Numbered from the stretch's first letter, positions 24,687 to 33,785 are shown. The stretch: 64,000 bases of DNA from Bilifractor porci (GCF_009696005.1 NZ_VUMV01000006.1:124001-188000); one strand, 5' to 3'. The notes: a model not told the origin generated them from the sequence alone. A program made the numbers and translations.

Positions 24687-25361
24687 ATGGAAGTAAAAGC
24701 ATGTATTTTTGACCTGGACGGCACACTGACCAGAACGCAGGAGTCGATTGCCCGACCGGTGAATATGACGCTGCAGCATTTCGGACTGCCGGCGATGCCG
24801 GTAGAAAATTATAACTACTACGCCGGGGACGGAATCGACAATTCGCTCCGCCGGGCCTTGAAGGATGCCGGAGACCCGGAATTAAAGTATTTTGACGAGG
24901 GCATTGTCCTGTGCCGTAAGTGGTATCAGGAGGATCCGCTGTATCATGTGGCTCCATACGATCATGTCGTCGATTCAATCCGCAGGCTGAAACAGATGGG
25001 GCTGAAGATTGCTGTTTTCTCCAATAAACCGCATCTGAACGCCATCAAAGTGGTGGAAACCATTTTCGGGAAAGGAACCTTCGATCATATCCAGGGACAG
25101 GCGGACCGGATTCCTATGAAGCCGGATCCCGCAGGGGTGTTTGAGATTCTGCGGATCTTTGGCGTGAATAAAGATCAGGTGCTGTATTTCGGCGACACCA
25201 ATACGGATATGATGACAGCGCACAACGCAGGAGTATTTGCAGTAGGCGTGTGCTGGGGCTTCCGTCCCCGCGAGGAGCTGGAAAAATACGGGGCGGACGC
25301 GCTTCTGGAGGATCCTTCACAGATTGCGGAGCTGGCCGGGGAAAAACTGCACACACACTGA
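24687..25361 (+). CDS. HAD-family phosphatase (phosphoglycolate phosphatase-like)
   Basis: A 224-residue HAD subfamily IA enzyme: nucleophile motif FDLDGTLT (about 8-15), motif II around VFSNKPH, lysine in MKPDPAG and motif IV FGDTNTDM. ATG 24687 follows GAGAGGAG; an in-frame ATG at 24624 overlaps the glnS terminator and is rejected. The likely activity is hydrolysis of a small phosphate ester such as phosphoglycolate or a sugar phosphate. The stop region has been duplicated downstream with a 60-base period. Confidence 0.88.
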   Translation: MEVKACIFDLDGTLTRTQESIARPVNMTLQHFGLPAMPVENYNYYAGDGIDNSLRRALKDAGDPELKYFDEGIVLCRKWYQEDPLYHVAPYDHVVDSIRRLKQMGLKIAVFSNKPHLNAIKVVETIFGKGTFDHIQGQADRIPMKPDPAGVFEILRIFGVNKDQVLYFGDTNTDMMTAHNAGVFAVGVCWGFRPREELEKYGADALLEDPSQIAELAGEKLHTH

Positions 25362-25440
25362 AGCATAGGTTCTCCTTCGCAGACCGCACTGCCGGCGGAG
25401 GGAAAGCTCTGCACACGCTGAGGTATGTGGAAAACAGAAG
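25321..25440 (+). repeat. 60-bp imperfect duplication of a gene end
   Basis: 25321-25380, which holds the last codons and stop of the phosphatase gene, aligns without gaps to 25381-25440. About 70% of the first 50 positions are identical, including CTGCACACRCTGA-like ends in both copies. Because the period is a multiple of three, the copy preserves a translatable frame with a second TGA. Confidence 0.65.
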
Positions 25441-25496
25441 AAACGACCGCAGTGAATGATGGAAAAGAACTTCCGCACACAGGAAATGGAGTATCT

Positions 25497-26303
25497 ATGA
25501 GCAGAATAAAACTAATAGCCAGTGATCTGGACGGCACATTACTTCTTAACGGCGCGCAGAATCTGCAGCCGCAGACCTGCGGGCTGATCCGCCGCTTGTG
25601 GGAGGAAAAAGGAATTCTCTTTCTTGCGGCCAGCGGGCGGCAGGTAGACAATTTGGAACGGTTATTCGCGCCGGTAAAGGATGAAATTGCCTATCTCTGT
25701 GAAAACGGCTGCCTCTGCTTTTGCGGGGGAAAAAAGATCCACCAGGAATACATGGATCACAGCCTCGGACAGAGCATTATCCGGACGATCCAGGCGACAG
25801 AGGGGGCAGAGGTGCTGCTTTCCGGCGTTCACACAAGCTATATTCAGCCGAAGGATATGAGCTATTACTACCATATGCGTGATGTGGTGGGAAATAATGT
25901 GACGCTGGTGCCGGACATCCTGCAGACGGAAGAACCCTATTTTAAGGTGTCTCTGTACGAGGCAGGCGGACTGCATGATGTCTCCTGGTGGCAGCAGAAA
26001 TTCGGTGATCAGGCGACAGTTGTGACAGGGGGGAATGAATGGCTGGACTGCATGCCCAAAGGCGTCAATAAAGCCACCGCGCTGGATCAGATACTCAGGT
26101 ATCTGGGGATTGCGCCGGATGAGGTCATCGCCTTCGGAGACAACCTGAACGACAGGGAAATGCTGGAAATGGTCGGCATTCCGGTCGCCGTAGAGACCGC
26201 AAAAAAAGAAATTATCCGGATCTGCGGAAGAACCACGGACACCGTGGAACATGCGCTGGAGAAAATACTGCGGGATGAGTTCCCGGCGCAGCCTGTCTCC
26301 TGA
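25497..26303 (+). CDS. Cof-type HAD hydrolase
   Basis: A 268-residue member of the Cof/YidA (HAD IIB) group: ASDLDGTLL (8-16), AASGRQ (motif II), KATALDQI lysine region and FGDNLND (motif IV), with a C2 cap domain in the middle. These dephosphorylate sugar phosphates or flavin precursors. ATG 25497 is set by GGAG five bases upstream; an in-frame ATG at 25425 lies in the duplicated spacer and is not used. It probably lies in one transcription unit with the preceding phosphatase. Confidence 0.88.
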   Translation: MSRIKLIASDLDGTLLLNGAQNLQPQTCGLIRRLWEEKGILFLAASGRQVDNLERLFAPVKDEIAYLCENGCLCFCGGKKIHQEYMDHSLGQSIIRTIQATEGAEVLLSGVHTSYIQPKDMSYYYHMRDVVGNNVTLVPDILQTEEPYFKVSLYEAGGLHDVSWWQQKFGDQATVVTGGNEWLDCMPKGVNKATALDQILRYLGIAPDEVIAFGDNLNDREMLEMVGIPVAVETAKKEIIRICGRTTDTVEHALEKILRDEFPAQPVS

Positions 26304-26341
26304 TTCTGTCATTTCGGCTAAAATTCTTACAAAACATTTAA

Positions 26342-26368
26342 TCAGCACTCGTTTTTGACGAGTGCTAA
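26342..26368. promoter_or_regulatory. CIRCE operator (HrcA binding site)
   Basis: TCAGCACTC, nine bases, GAGTGCTAA. This differs from the CIRCE consensus TTAGCACTC-N9-GAGTGCTAA at one position. It lies seven bases upstream of the -35 box of the htpG promoter, implying heat-shock repression by HrcA. Confidence 0.9.
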
Positions 26369-26375
26369 ATTTTTC

Positions 26376-26404
26376 TTGACTTTCGGTCAGCCGGGGGCTA
26401 AGAT
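26376..26404 (+). promoter_or_regulatory. htpG promoter
   Basis: TTGACT (26376-26381) and TAAGAT (26399-26404), 17 bases apart, directly after the CIRCE repeat. The leader to the start codon is about 155 bases. Confidence 0.75.
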
Positions 26405-26567
26405 AACCTTTGTTAAGTGTTCTGCATGCGGCGCAGAGAGAACTTTTTTGCTGCAGCGGCTGCGGTACATAGAGCCATTCATACAAAATAAGGCAGGGAA
26501 CCGTTCTCTGCATTTTTTCACAAACAAATCAAACAACGAACAGATCAGACAAGGGAGTGTGATTCAT

Positions 26568-28700
26568 ATGGAGACAAAACGCGGAAATCTTTCCATTAAC
26601 AGTGACAATATTTTTCCCATTATCAAAAAGTGGATGTATTCGGATCAGGACATTTTCATCCGTGAGCTGATCTCCAACGGCTGTGATGCCATAACCAAGA
26701 GAAAAAAACTGGATGCTGTCGGGGAGGCAAAGCTGCCGGAAGGCTACAAGCCGAAGATAGACGTTCTGGTCAATGATAAGGAAAAGACACTGAAGTTTAT
26801 CGATAACGGTGTCGGCATGACCGCAGAAGAAGTGGTAAAGGATATCACGGACATCGCTTTTTCCGGCGCGACAGAGTTCCTGGAGAAATACAAGGACAAG
26901 GCCGACCAGGATCAGATTATCGGTCATTTCGGACTGGGCTTCTATTCCGCCTTCATGGTCGCAGACCAGGTGGATATTGATACGCTTTCCTTCCAGGATG
27001 GCGCAGAACCCGTGCACTGGGAGTGCGACGGCAGCACCGAGTACGCCATGGGAACCGGAGATCGCAAAGAAGTCGGAACCACCATCACGCTTCATCTGAA
27101 CGAGGACTGCCTGGAATACGCAAACGAGTACAAGGTGCGTGAGACACTGGAAAAATACTGCGCCTTTATGCCGGTAGAGATCTTCCTGACCAAAGAGGGA
27201 GCCGCTCCGGAGACGGAGATTATTCCGGAATCTGATCTGAAGGAAGACGACAAGGTCATCGAGCATATTCACACCGATGCCAAATATGAGGAAAAGGAAA
27301 ACGATAAGGGGGAAAAGGAGCAGGTTGAGGTTTCTCCCGCCAGGGACGAGGTGAAGATCGAAAAACGCCCCGTTTCCATCAGCGATATTCATCCGCTTTG
27401 GACGAAACAGCCAAGCGAATGCACCGACGAGGAATACAAGGAATTCTACCGGCATGTATTCCTGGATTACAAGGAGCCGCTGTTCTGGATCCACCTGAAC
27501 ATGGATTATCCGTTCCGCCTGAAAGGAATCCTGTATTTCCCGCGCATCAATACGGAATACGATTCGATTGAGGGAAAGATCAAGCTGTACAACAACCAGG
27601 TATTTATCGCCGATAACATCAAGGAGGTCATTCCGGAGTATCTGATGCTCCTGAAGGGCGTAATTGACTGCCCGGATCTTCCACTGAATGTTTCCAGAAG
27701 TGCCCTGCAGAACGATGGATTTGTCCAGAAGATTTCCAACTACATCTCCAAGAAGGTGGCGGACAAGCTTGCCGGCATGTTTAAGACCGACCGTGAGAAT
27801 TACGAGAAATACTGGAATGACATCAGTCCGTTTATCAAATTCGGATGCCTGAAGGATGAAAAGTTCTCCGACAGAATGATGGACTACATCCTGTATGAGA
27901 ATATCGACGGCAAATTCCTGACGCTGCAGGACTGCATCGACGAGAACATGACAGAAGAGCAGAAGGCGGCAAAGAAGGCAGAGGAAGAAAAGAAAACCGA
28001 AGAAAAAGACAAGAAGGAAGACACTGCCGACGGCAGCGAAGAGGAGAAGAAAGAAGAAAAGTCCGAAGAAGAGAAGGAGAAAGAAAAAGTCACGATCTTC
28101 TACGTGACCGACCAGATCCAGCAGAGCCAGTACATCAACATGTTCAAGACCCAGGGTAAGGACGCGGTCATCCTGAAGCATAACATCGATCCGCCGTTTA
28201 TTTCCCGCGTGGAGCAGAAAAATGAGAATGTCCGCTTCCGCAGAATCGACGCAGACCTGACCGAAGATCTGAAGGAGAAGCAGGACGACAGCAAGGCGCT
28301 GGAGGAAGAGGCAAAGGACCTGCAGGAGCTGTTCCGCAAGGCTGTCTCCAACGACAAGCTGACCGTGAAGGCGGAAAATCTGAAGGACACCTCCGTGGCG
28401 GCCATCATCACGCTTTCCGAGGAAAGCCGCCGTATGAGCGACATGATGAAGATGTACGGCATGTCCGGAAATGACGATATGTTCAAGCCGGAGGCAACGC
28501 TGGTTCTGAACGCAAAGCATCCGCTTGTTGCCTACATCTACAGCCATAAGGACGCGGAAAATATCAACCTGTACTGTGAGCAGGTCTACGACCTGGCCAT
28601 GCTGAGCAATCAGCCGCTGTCTCCGGAGGAGATGACAAAGTTCGTGCAGAGAAGCAACGATATCCTGCTGAAGAACGCGCAGAACAGCGAGGAAAAGTAA
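26568..28700 (+). CDS. htpG: Hsp90-family chaperone HtpG
   Basis: A 710-residue Hsp90. The GHKL ATPase domain shows RELISNGCDA (an Asn-bearing helix), DNGVGMT and GHFGLGFYSAFMVA; the middle domain has the NVSRSALQ motif; the C-terminal dimerisation part is complete. ATG 26568 follows AAGGGAG; the frame is open to 26355, but that region holds the promoter and leader. Two charged inserts stand out: about residues 239-268 at the N-M junction and about 464-507, almost pure Lys/Glu. Both lengthen the protein compared with the roughly 625 residues of the E. coli enzyme. Confidence 0.96.
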   Translation: METKRGNLSINSDNIFPIIKKWMYSDQDIFIRELISNGCDAITKRKKLDAVGEAKLPEGYKPKIDVLVNDKEKTLKFIDNGVGMTAEEVVKDITDIAFSGATEFLEKYKDKADQDQIIGHFGLGFYSAFMVADQVDIDTLSFQDGAEPVHWECDGSTEYAMGTGDRKEVGTTITLHLNEDCLEYANEYKVRETLEKYCAFMPVEIFLTKEGAAPETEIIPESDLKEDDKVIEHIHTDAKYEEKENDKGEKEQVEVSPARDEVKIEKRPVSISDIHPLWTKQPSECTDEEYKEFYRHVFLDYKEPLFWIHLNMDYPFRLKGILYFPRINTEYDSIEGKIKLYNNQVFIADNIKEVIPEYLMLLKGVIDCPDLPLNVSRSALQNDGFVQKISNYISKKVADKLAGMFKTDRENYEKYWNDISPFIKFGCLKDEKFSDRMMDYILYENIDGKFLTLQDCIDENMTEEQKAAKKAEEEKKTEEKDKKEDTADGSEEEKKEEKSEEEKEKEKVTIFYVTDQIQQSQYINMFKTQGKDAVILKHNIDPPFISRVEQKNENVRFRRIDADLTEDLKEKQDDSKALEEEAKDLQELFRKAVSNDKLTVKAENLKDTSVAAIITLSEESRRMSDMMKMYGMSGNDDMFKPEATLVLNAKHPLVAYIYSHKDAENINLYCEQVYDLAMLSNQPLSPEEMTKFVQRSNDILLKNAQNSEEK

Positions 28701-28735
28701 GCAGCGTATAGGATTGAAAGGAAAGAACGATTTTG

Positions 28736-28776
28736 GAGGGGACTGCCGCTTTTGTGTAAAGCGCGGTTCCCTCTTT
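28736..28776 (+). terminator. Putative htpG terminator
   Basis: GAGGGGACTGCCGCTTT can fold onto AAAGCGCGGTTCCCTC with small bulges. The T run after it is short, so efficiency is uncertain. Confidence 0.5.
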
Positions 28777-28803
28777 GCGCAGCTGCGGGAGATATGGTAC
28801 ACT
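28775..28803 (+). promoter_or_regulatory. Putative aroK promoter
   Basis: TTGCGC (28775-28780), 17 bases, TACACT (28798-28803) with an extended TGG before the -10. It leaves a leader of about 165 bases with no recognised riboswitch. Confidence 0.5.
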
Positions 28804-28974
28804 AACCAGCAGTTGTCAATAAAATACAGACGGTGAAGAACCTATCCGGCTGAGGCATCTCAACCATAATATTTTGCAGCAGAAGAGAGGAGACATACCG
28901 CGCCGGATGTTTTCTGTTTCGTACAGCTCGTACTGACGAAAACTGCAGGGGAGCGGCGTGGGGAAATAACAGGT

Positions 28975-29511
28975 ATGGATAAAAAGCAGGAAAACAGCGG
29001 AAATATCTTTCTGATCGGCTTTATGGGCTGCGGAAAATCCACGGTCGCAAGAGAGCTGCACAGACGTTATGGCATGCGCTTAATCGAGATGGATGATGAG
29101 CTTGCGCGGCAGGAGGAAATGTCTGTCGCGGATATTTTCCGGGAGAAGGGAGAGCCGTATTTCCGGAAAAAAGAGACAGAGCTTCTGGAAAACATGCAGA
29201 AGATGAGCGGTACGGTAGTTTCCTGCGGCGGCGGCGCGGCCATGCGGCAGGAAAATGTAGACTGTATGCGGCGCAGCGGGAAAATTGTGCTGCTGACCGC
29301 GGAACCGGAGACCATTCTGCAGCGAGTAGGGAATTCCGACAGCCGTCCGCTGCTGCGCGGACGAAAAAACGAGGCAGCCATCCGGGAACTGATGGAAGAG
29401 CGCCGTCCCGCCTACGAGAAAGCGGCGGACGTAGTCATCCAAACCGACGGGAAAGAGACTGCGTCCATCTGCAGGGAACTGCTGGAAAAGTTGGAAAAAA
29501 TTAACCGGTAA
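28975..29511 (+). CDS. aroK: Shikimate kinase
   Basis: A 178-residue P-loop kinase that phosphorylates shikimate in aromatic amino acid synthesis. The Walker A motif GFMGCGKST lies at about 15-23, the substrate-binding DD pair in EMDDELAR, then FRKKE and the CGGGAAM motif, and a lid with SRPLLRG. Length is typical. The 3' end overlaps the convergent DUF5721 gene by 11 bases, so transcripts of the two are complementary at their ends. Confidence 0.94.
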   Translation: MDKKQENSGNIFLIGFMGCGKSTVARELHRRYGMRLIEMDDELARQEEMSVADIFREKGEPYFRKKETELLENMQKMSGTVVSCGGGAAMRQENVDCMRRSGKIVLLTAEPETILQRVGNSDSRPLLRGRKNEAAIRELMEERRPAYEKAADVVIQTDGKETASICRELLEKLEKINR

Positions 29512-29995
29512 TCCCTTCCTGTTCCAGCCAGCCGCTGACAAAGCGGTCCCAGGCACGGTCCAGGGATTTATCCGGAGTAAACACCTTCAGCGAGGTTCCC
29601 GTGGTGACAGAGAGAACCCCTCCCCGGAACTGCAGGTTCAGAAACAGACCGAAAATATCTTCCGGAGAAAAGGAAAGACCTGCGGACGCGGATAGCTGCG
29701 CGGTCAGTGCGGAATCCGCCTGCAGGACAATATGAAAGGACAGCGGAGACTGCTGTCCTTTTATTATACTCAGACAGAACGGCCGGGCCTCCTTCCAAAG
29801 AATAGAGCTGCGGTTCTCCGCCCGCAGGGCTTCACATTTTTCCGGATCGAAAAACTCCGGGTGCAGCTGCCCGTCGATCGAAAAAGTGGTAAATGTGGTA
29901 ATAGAAATCTCTGATACCAGAAAGCTGTCAAAAGCATCCTGAAGCAGCAGCTTCTTCATAAAATCCTTTACATGATCAATCTGAATGGCAAGCAA
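29501..29995 (-). CDS. DUF5721 family protein
   Basis: A 164-residue soluble protein whose start (AIQIDHVKDFMKKLL), ITTFTTFSIDG segment and length match DUF5721 as I remember it, a Clostridia family of unknown function. The start is set at TTG 29995 because AGGAGGTG ends six bases before it; a GTG at 30004 would overlap that ribosome site. The 3' end overlaps aroK. Neighbours give no functional clue. Confidence 0.7.
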   Translation of the reverse strand: MLAIQIDHVKDFMKKLLLQDAFDSFLVSEISITTFTTFSIDGQLHPEFFDPEKCEALRAENRSSILWKEARPFCLSIIKGQQSPLSFHIVLQADSALTAQLSASAGLSFSPEDIFGLFLNLQFRGGVLSVTTGTSLKVFTPDKSLDRAWDRFVSGWLEQEGITG

Positions 29996-30154
29996 TACGT
30001 GCACCTCCTGTGAGGACTCCGGATGAGCCCCGTCCCTTTATTATACAGGACGGGTTTTCGGAAGAAAACCACGAAATATCACCTTTTTAATCACACGGAA
30101 AACACATTTGTCGCATACACTACTGGTACAGTACAAAAAAGGAAGGCTATTACC

Positions 30155-32062
30155 ATGAGTGAAGAATGGGATAACAGAAAAAATCATACAGACACCGATC
30201 CTGCGGAAAATACAAAACCGGAGGAAGGAAATATTTCAGATACCAGTGCGGAGAACCAGGGGGGCAAGGACAGACACCCGGCGGAAGAAAACACAGAATC
30301 CGGAAGCACAACCTACAGCTGGGTGAATCCCAAATTAAGAGGAGAAAACGCGGATTCCGGCAGCGCGGACAATCCCTGGAACAGCAGCAGCGGCGGGAAT
30401 TTCTGGGAGACGCAGAGCTCTTCGGAGCATTCGCAGAACCGGTATTCCAACACGCAGTACGGGGGAATGCGGGATCATGCCTCCCAGCCCGGTTCCGATG
30501 ATAGCCGCAGCGGTTCCAATCCGTACCAGAACAGCACACAGTATCAGAACAGTGCGCACGGTCAGAACTATGCACAGCAGGGAAATCCCTATCAGGGAAG
30601 CTCCTATCAACGGAATCCTTATGCGGATCCGAATCCTTCAAGTTCCCGGAAAAACCGCAGAAAAGCAGAACGAGCGGCAAAACGCGCGGCAAGAAAGGCA
30701 GGGCGAAGCAGAGCAGGGGCAGGAACCGGAAGAAAATGGACGGCCGTTGTTGCCATGGCACTTGTGTTCGGCCTTGTCGCGGGCACCGTCACCTATGGGG
30801 TAAACGCCATCGCAAACCGGATTCATCCGATCGAAACAACGGCGGATAACAGAAGCTCCGGAACGGCAGACAGCGGGAACAAGGGAAGTGGAAGCAAGGA
30901 TAGCGGCAGCGGGAATTCAGGCAAGGACACCATCTCTTCTACCACAGAGGGAACGGGCTCTTCCGACACCTCTTCTTCGTCTGCTTCCTCCGGAGCATCT
31001 GGAACTGCAGAAGGAACCGTAGCGGACGTGGCCGCAAACTGCATGCCATCTCTGGTTACCATTTCCACCATGAGCGTGGAGGAAATGCAGAGCTTCTTCG
31101 GGGGCTCCCAGAAATACCAGGTGCAGGGAGCCGGATCCGGAGTGATTATCGGACAGAATGATACCGAACTGCTGATTGCCACCAATAACCACGTAGTCTC
31201 CGGAGCAACATCCCTTTCCGTCGGCTTTATCGACGAGACGGTTGTAGAGGCAGCCATCAAGGGAACCGATGCCGATAACGACCTCGCGGTCGTTGCGGTT
31301 CAGACATCGGATATCCCGGAGGACACGCAGAAACAGTTAAAAGTCGCGACCATCGGAAGCTCCGACGAGCTTGCTCTGGGAGACCAGATTGTGGCAATCG
31401 GAAACGCCCTGGGCTACGGGCAGTCCGTCACAGCCGGTTATGTAAGCGCCAAGAACAGAACATTGGAACTTTCAGATGGAACGAATACGTTCACTTCGAC
31501 AGATCTGATCCAGATTGACGCGGCGATCAACTCCGGAAACTCCGGCGGAGCGCTTTTCAACATGAAAGGGGAGCTGGTGGGAATCAACGAAGCAAAGAGT
31601 TCTTCCACATCCTCCGGCGCCACCGTTGACAATATGGGCTACGCCATCCCCATAGACAAGGCAGAGCCCATTCTGGAACAGCTGATGACAGAAGAAACAA
31701 AAATTGCCTACTCCGAGGACGAGCAGGGGTATCTGGGAATCACCGCCGCAAACGTAACCAGTGAGTATTCTCAGATGTACGATATGCCGGAAGGAGTCGG
31801 CATCACCTCCGTGGTAAGCGGCGGACCGGCAGAACAGGGCGGACTGCAGAAAGGCGACATTATTACCAAGATTGCAGGAACAACAGTCAGCGACTTTGAT
31901 GATCTGCAGAACGAGCTGCGCTACCACAAGTCCGGAGAGACGATCGAGATTACCTATGAGCGCGCGGACAACGGTACGTACAAAGAAAATACCGCAAACG
32001 TGACACTGGGAACCAAAGATGTCCTCAGCAGCACCAACGCACGGAATAATGGGAATAATTGA
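30155..32062 (+). CDS. HtrA/DegP-like membrane-anchored serine protease
   Basis: A 635-residue protease. A long hydrophilic cytoplasmic region (1-193, Gln/Asn/Ser/Tyr-rich, then a Lys/Arg-rich block) leads to one helix (about 195-216), a Ser/Gly/Thr linker (220-285), a trypsin-like domain with His346 (NNHVV), Asp376 (DNDLAVV) and Ser463 (GNSGGAL), and one PDZ domain (about 520-610). It degrades misfolded exported proteins outside the membrane. ATG 30155 follows AAGGAAGG; the frame is open to 30023 but without a site. The roughly 190-residue cytoplasmic head is unusually long and could sense an internal signal. Confidence 0.93.
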   Translation: MSEEWDNRKNHTDTDPAENTKPEEGNISDTSAENQGGKDRHPAEENTESGSTTYSWVNPKLRGENADSGSADNPWNSSSGGNFWETQSSSEHSQNRYSNTQYGGMRDHASQPGSDDSRSGSNPYQNSTQYQNSAHGQNYAQQGNPYQGSSYQRNPYADPNPSSSRKNRRKAERAAKRAARKAGRSRAGAGTGRKWTAVVAMALVFGLVAGTVTYGVNAIANRIHPIETTADNRSSGTADSGNKGSGSKDSGSGNSGKDTISSTTEGTGSSDTSSSSASSGASGTAEGTVADVAANCMPSLVTISTMSVEEMQSFFGGSQKYQVQGAGSGVIIGQNDTELLIATNNHVVSGATSLSVGFIDETVVEAAIKGTDADNDLAVVAVQTSDIPEDTQKQLKVATIGSSDELALGDQIVAIGNALGYGQSVTAGYVSAKNRTLELSDGTNTFTSTDLIQIDAAINSGNSGGALFNMKGELVGINEAKSSSTSSGATVDNMGYAIPIDKAEPILEQLMTEETKIAYSEDEQGYLGITAANVTSEYSQMYDMPEGVGITSVVSGGPAEQGGLQKGDIITKIAGTTVSDFDDLQNELRYHKSGETIEITYERADNGTYKENTANVTLGTKDVLSSTNARNNGNN

Positions 32063-32140
32063 AAACAGCATCCACAAGAAGAACAGGGACAACTGGATAG
32101 GAGATTGTTCCGTAAAATTGATCAAAAAAAGCTTAAGCAG

Positions 32141-32174
32141 AAGGCCGGCAGCCCGAAAAGGGCACCGGCCTTTT
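32141..32174 (+). terminator. Terminator of the htrA-like gene
   Basis: AAGGCCGGCAGCCC and GGGCACCGGCCTT form a strong hairpin with loop GAAAA, followed by TTTT. Confidence 0.85.
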
Positions 32175-32221
32175 ATGGACGGGAAAAGACTAGTAAATGT
32201 ATCCGATTTTATGCCACATTA

Positions 32222-32230
32222 TGGTATACT
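32222..32230 (+). promoter_or_regulatory. Extended -10 promoter for the DUF4869 gene
   Basis: TGG followed by TATACT (32225-32230); no good -35 is present. It lies about 80 bases before the start at 32310. Confidence 0.45.
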
Positions 32231-32309
32231 ATTCACAATAAGGCACAATCAATTTAATATGGAATGAATTCGGATATTAAGAATTCTTGACAGGATTTTG
32301 GAAAAGAAT

Positions 32310-32759
32310 ATGCTTCACATCTATTATGGAGAATATCAGGGGAAAAACTATATTTTTGATCCCGATACATATTTTAACAATCAGGCAGACAGAAAATGGC
32401 TGTTGGAAGATCTGCCGCGTCAGATGATTCATGATGTTGATAAATCAGAAGTGATTTCTGAAAACCTCATACAGAGCAGTCGGCTTGGCCCGATTCCCCC
32501 GCAGTGGCTTTCTGGAAGCGTGAAAACACTGATATTGATAGAAAATGACAGTGGTCATGTTTTTAATACTTCGGCCTGTGGACAGAACTGCGCAAAATGG
32601 CTGCTTCAGATCGGAAATCGTAAAGATGTTCTTATACGGTTAGGTTATCCGATGGATTTCGGAAAAGAAGAGTTCAACATCACTATTGAAAATAACGGAC
32701 ACCTTGTGCATACCATGAAAGACCTGATGAATGAAATTGTGGATTACAACCTTCTGTGA
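32310..32759 (+). CDS. DUF4869 family protein
   Basis: A 149-residue soluble protein. MLHIYYGEY at the start, the NTSACGQNCAKWLL motif in the middle and the MDFG segment match DUF4869, a family of unknown function common in Clostridia and often near mobile or strain-variable regions. ATG 32310 is preferred over TTG 32298, which lies inside the purine-rich ribosome site. It has its own promoter and stands alone between the protease and the polysaccharide locus. Confidence 0.75.
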   Translation: MLHIYYGEYQGKNYIFDPDTYFNNQADRKWLLEDLPRQMIHDVDKSEVISENLIQSSRLGPIPPQWLSGSVKTLILIENDSGHVFNTSACGQNCAKWLLQIGNRKDVLIRLGYPMDFGKEEFNITIENNGHLVHTMKDLMNEIVDYNLL

Positions 32760-32925
32760 AAATAAGTCATGACTGGAAAATACAACATAGAAATATATAA
32801 CCTATAGACGCTGCCGCCGAATCTTCATATTATATGTGAGAAGAAACTGGGATAATGGGTATTTAGTTTGAGTGGTTCAAATGTGTACCTCATGCGCAAG
32901 AGATATGTTCCTGTCTGCCTTTCTG

Positions 32926-32934
32926 TGTTATAAT
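32926..32934 (+). promoter_or_regulatory. Extended -10 promoter at the start of the polysaccharide locus
   Basis: TGT followed by TATAAT (32929-32934), about 36 bases before the start at 32970, with a weak -35. It probably drives the run of closely spaced genes beginning with the DUF4422 gene. Confidence 0.5.
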
Positions 32935-32969
32935 TCCCTAAGTAATTATTACTGGAGACATTTTATTAT

Positions 32970-33785
32970 ATGAATAAGAAGATAACAGTAATCATCGCTT
33001 GCCACAAGGCATGTGATGTGCCCAGGGATCCCATGTACCTTCCGGTGCAGGTAGGAAGTGCCGGAAAGGAGAGCATTCACGGTTTCGCCAGGGATGACCA
33101 GGGGGAAAATATCAGCGCCAAAAACCCGATCTACTGCGAACTGACCGGGCTGTACTGGGCGTGGAAAAATCTGGATTGTGATTATCTTGGACTGGTCCAC
33201 TACCGCAGATACTTCACGTCCGGAAAAATCCGGAAGAAACCAGACAAAAATCCTTTCACCGCGGTACTATCCGGACAGGAGGCAGAAAGACTTCTGGCTC
33301 AATATAGAATAATCGTGCCGAAAAAACGTCATTATTATATCGAGAGTGTTTATTCTCATTATGCGCATACCTTTGACGCAAGGCAGTTTGATCTGACACG
33401 GGAAATTCTGCAGGAAAAGTGGTCGGCATATGTACCGGCGTTCGACCGGCTGATGAAGGGGAGCAGCGCATGGCTCTTCAATATGTTCCTGATGCGCAAA
33501 GAAGATGCGGATGTATACTGCAGATGGGTTTTCCAGGTACTTCAGGAGCTGGAAAAAAGAGTAGACACAAAAGATATGACCGCGTTTGAGAAAAGGTACG
33601 CCGGCCGGGTCAGTGAAAGACTTCTGAATGTGTGGCTTCTCCACCGGATAGAGACAGGACAGCTGGAAAAGAGAGACATTTATGAGTGTCCGTACACCTA
33701 TCTGGGAGAGGTAAACTGGGGGAAAAAGATAGGTGGATTTTTAAAAGCAAAGTTTTTACATCAGAAGTACCAGAAGAGTTTCTGA
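32970..33785 (+). CDS. DUF4422 glycosyltransferase-like protein
   Basis: A 271-residue protein matching DUF4422: TVIIACHKA at the start, ELTGLYWAWKN, then LGLVHYRRYF, and an acidic pair in the acceptor half. The family occurs almost only in capsule and O-antigen loci and is regarded as a glycosyltransferase. It has no membrane helix and should act on the cytoplasmic face. It is the first gene behind a promoter and opens the polysaccharide locus. Confidence 0.82.
   Translation: MNKKITVIIACHKACDVPRDPMYLPVQVGSAGKESIHGFARDDQGENISAKNPIYCELTGLYWAWKNLDCDYLGLVHYRRYFTSGKIRKKPDKNPFTAVLSGQEAERLLAQYRIIVPKKRHYYIESVYSHYAHTFDARQFDLTREILQEKWSAYVPAFDRLMKGSSAWLFNMFLMRKEDADVYCRWVFQVLQELEKRVDTKDMTAFEKRYAGRVSERLLNVWLLHRIETGQLEKRDIYECPYTYLGEVNWGKKIGGFLKAKFLHQKYQKSF

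Noticed and set aside
23015-24724. A 569-codon open frame on the minus strand opposite glnS
   Set aside because: It mirrors the glnS frame, has no ribosome site and its translation has no protein-like motifs; it is a shadow frame.
26355-26567. Upstream extension of htpG
   Set aside because: The region holds the CIRCE, promoter and leader; AAGGGAG before ATG 26568 and the Hsp90 N terminus fix the start.
26529-28802. A 757-codon minus-strand frame opposite htpG
   Set aside because: It lies fully against the conserved htpG frame and reads as low-complexity hydrophobic sequence, as expected for a shadow.
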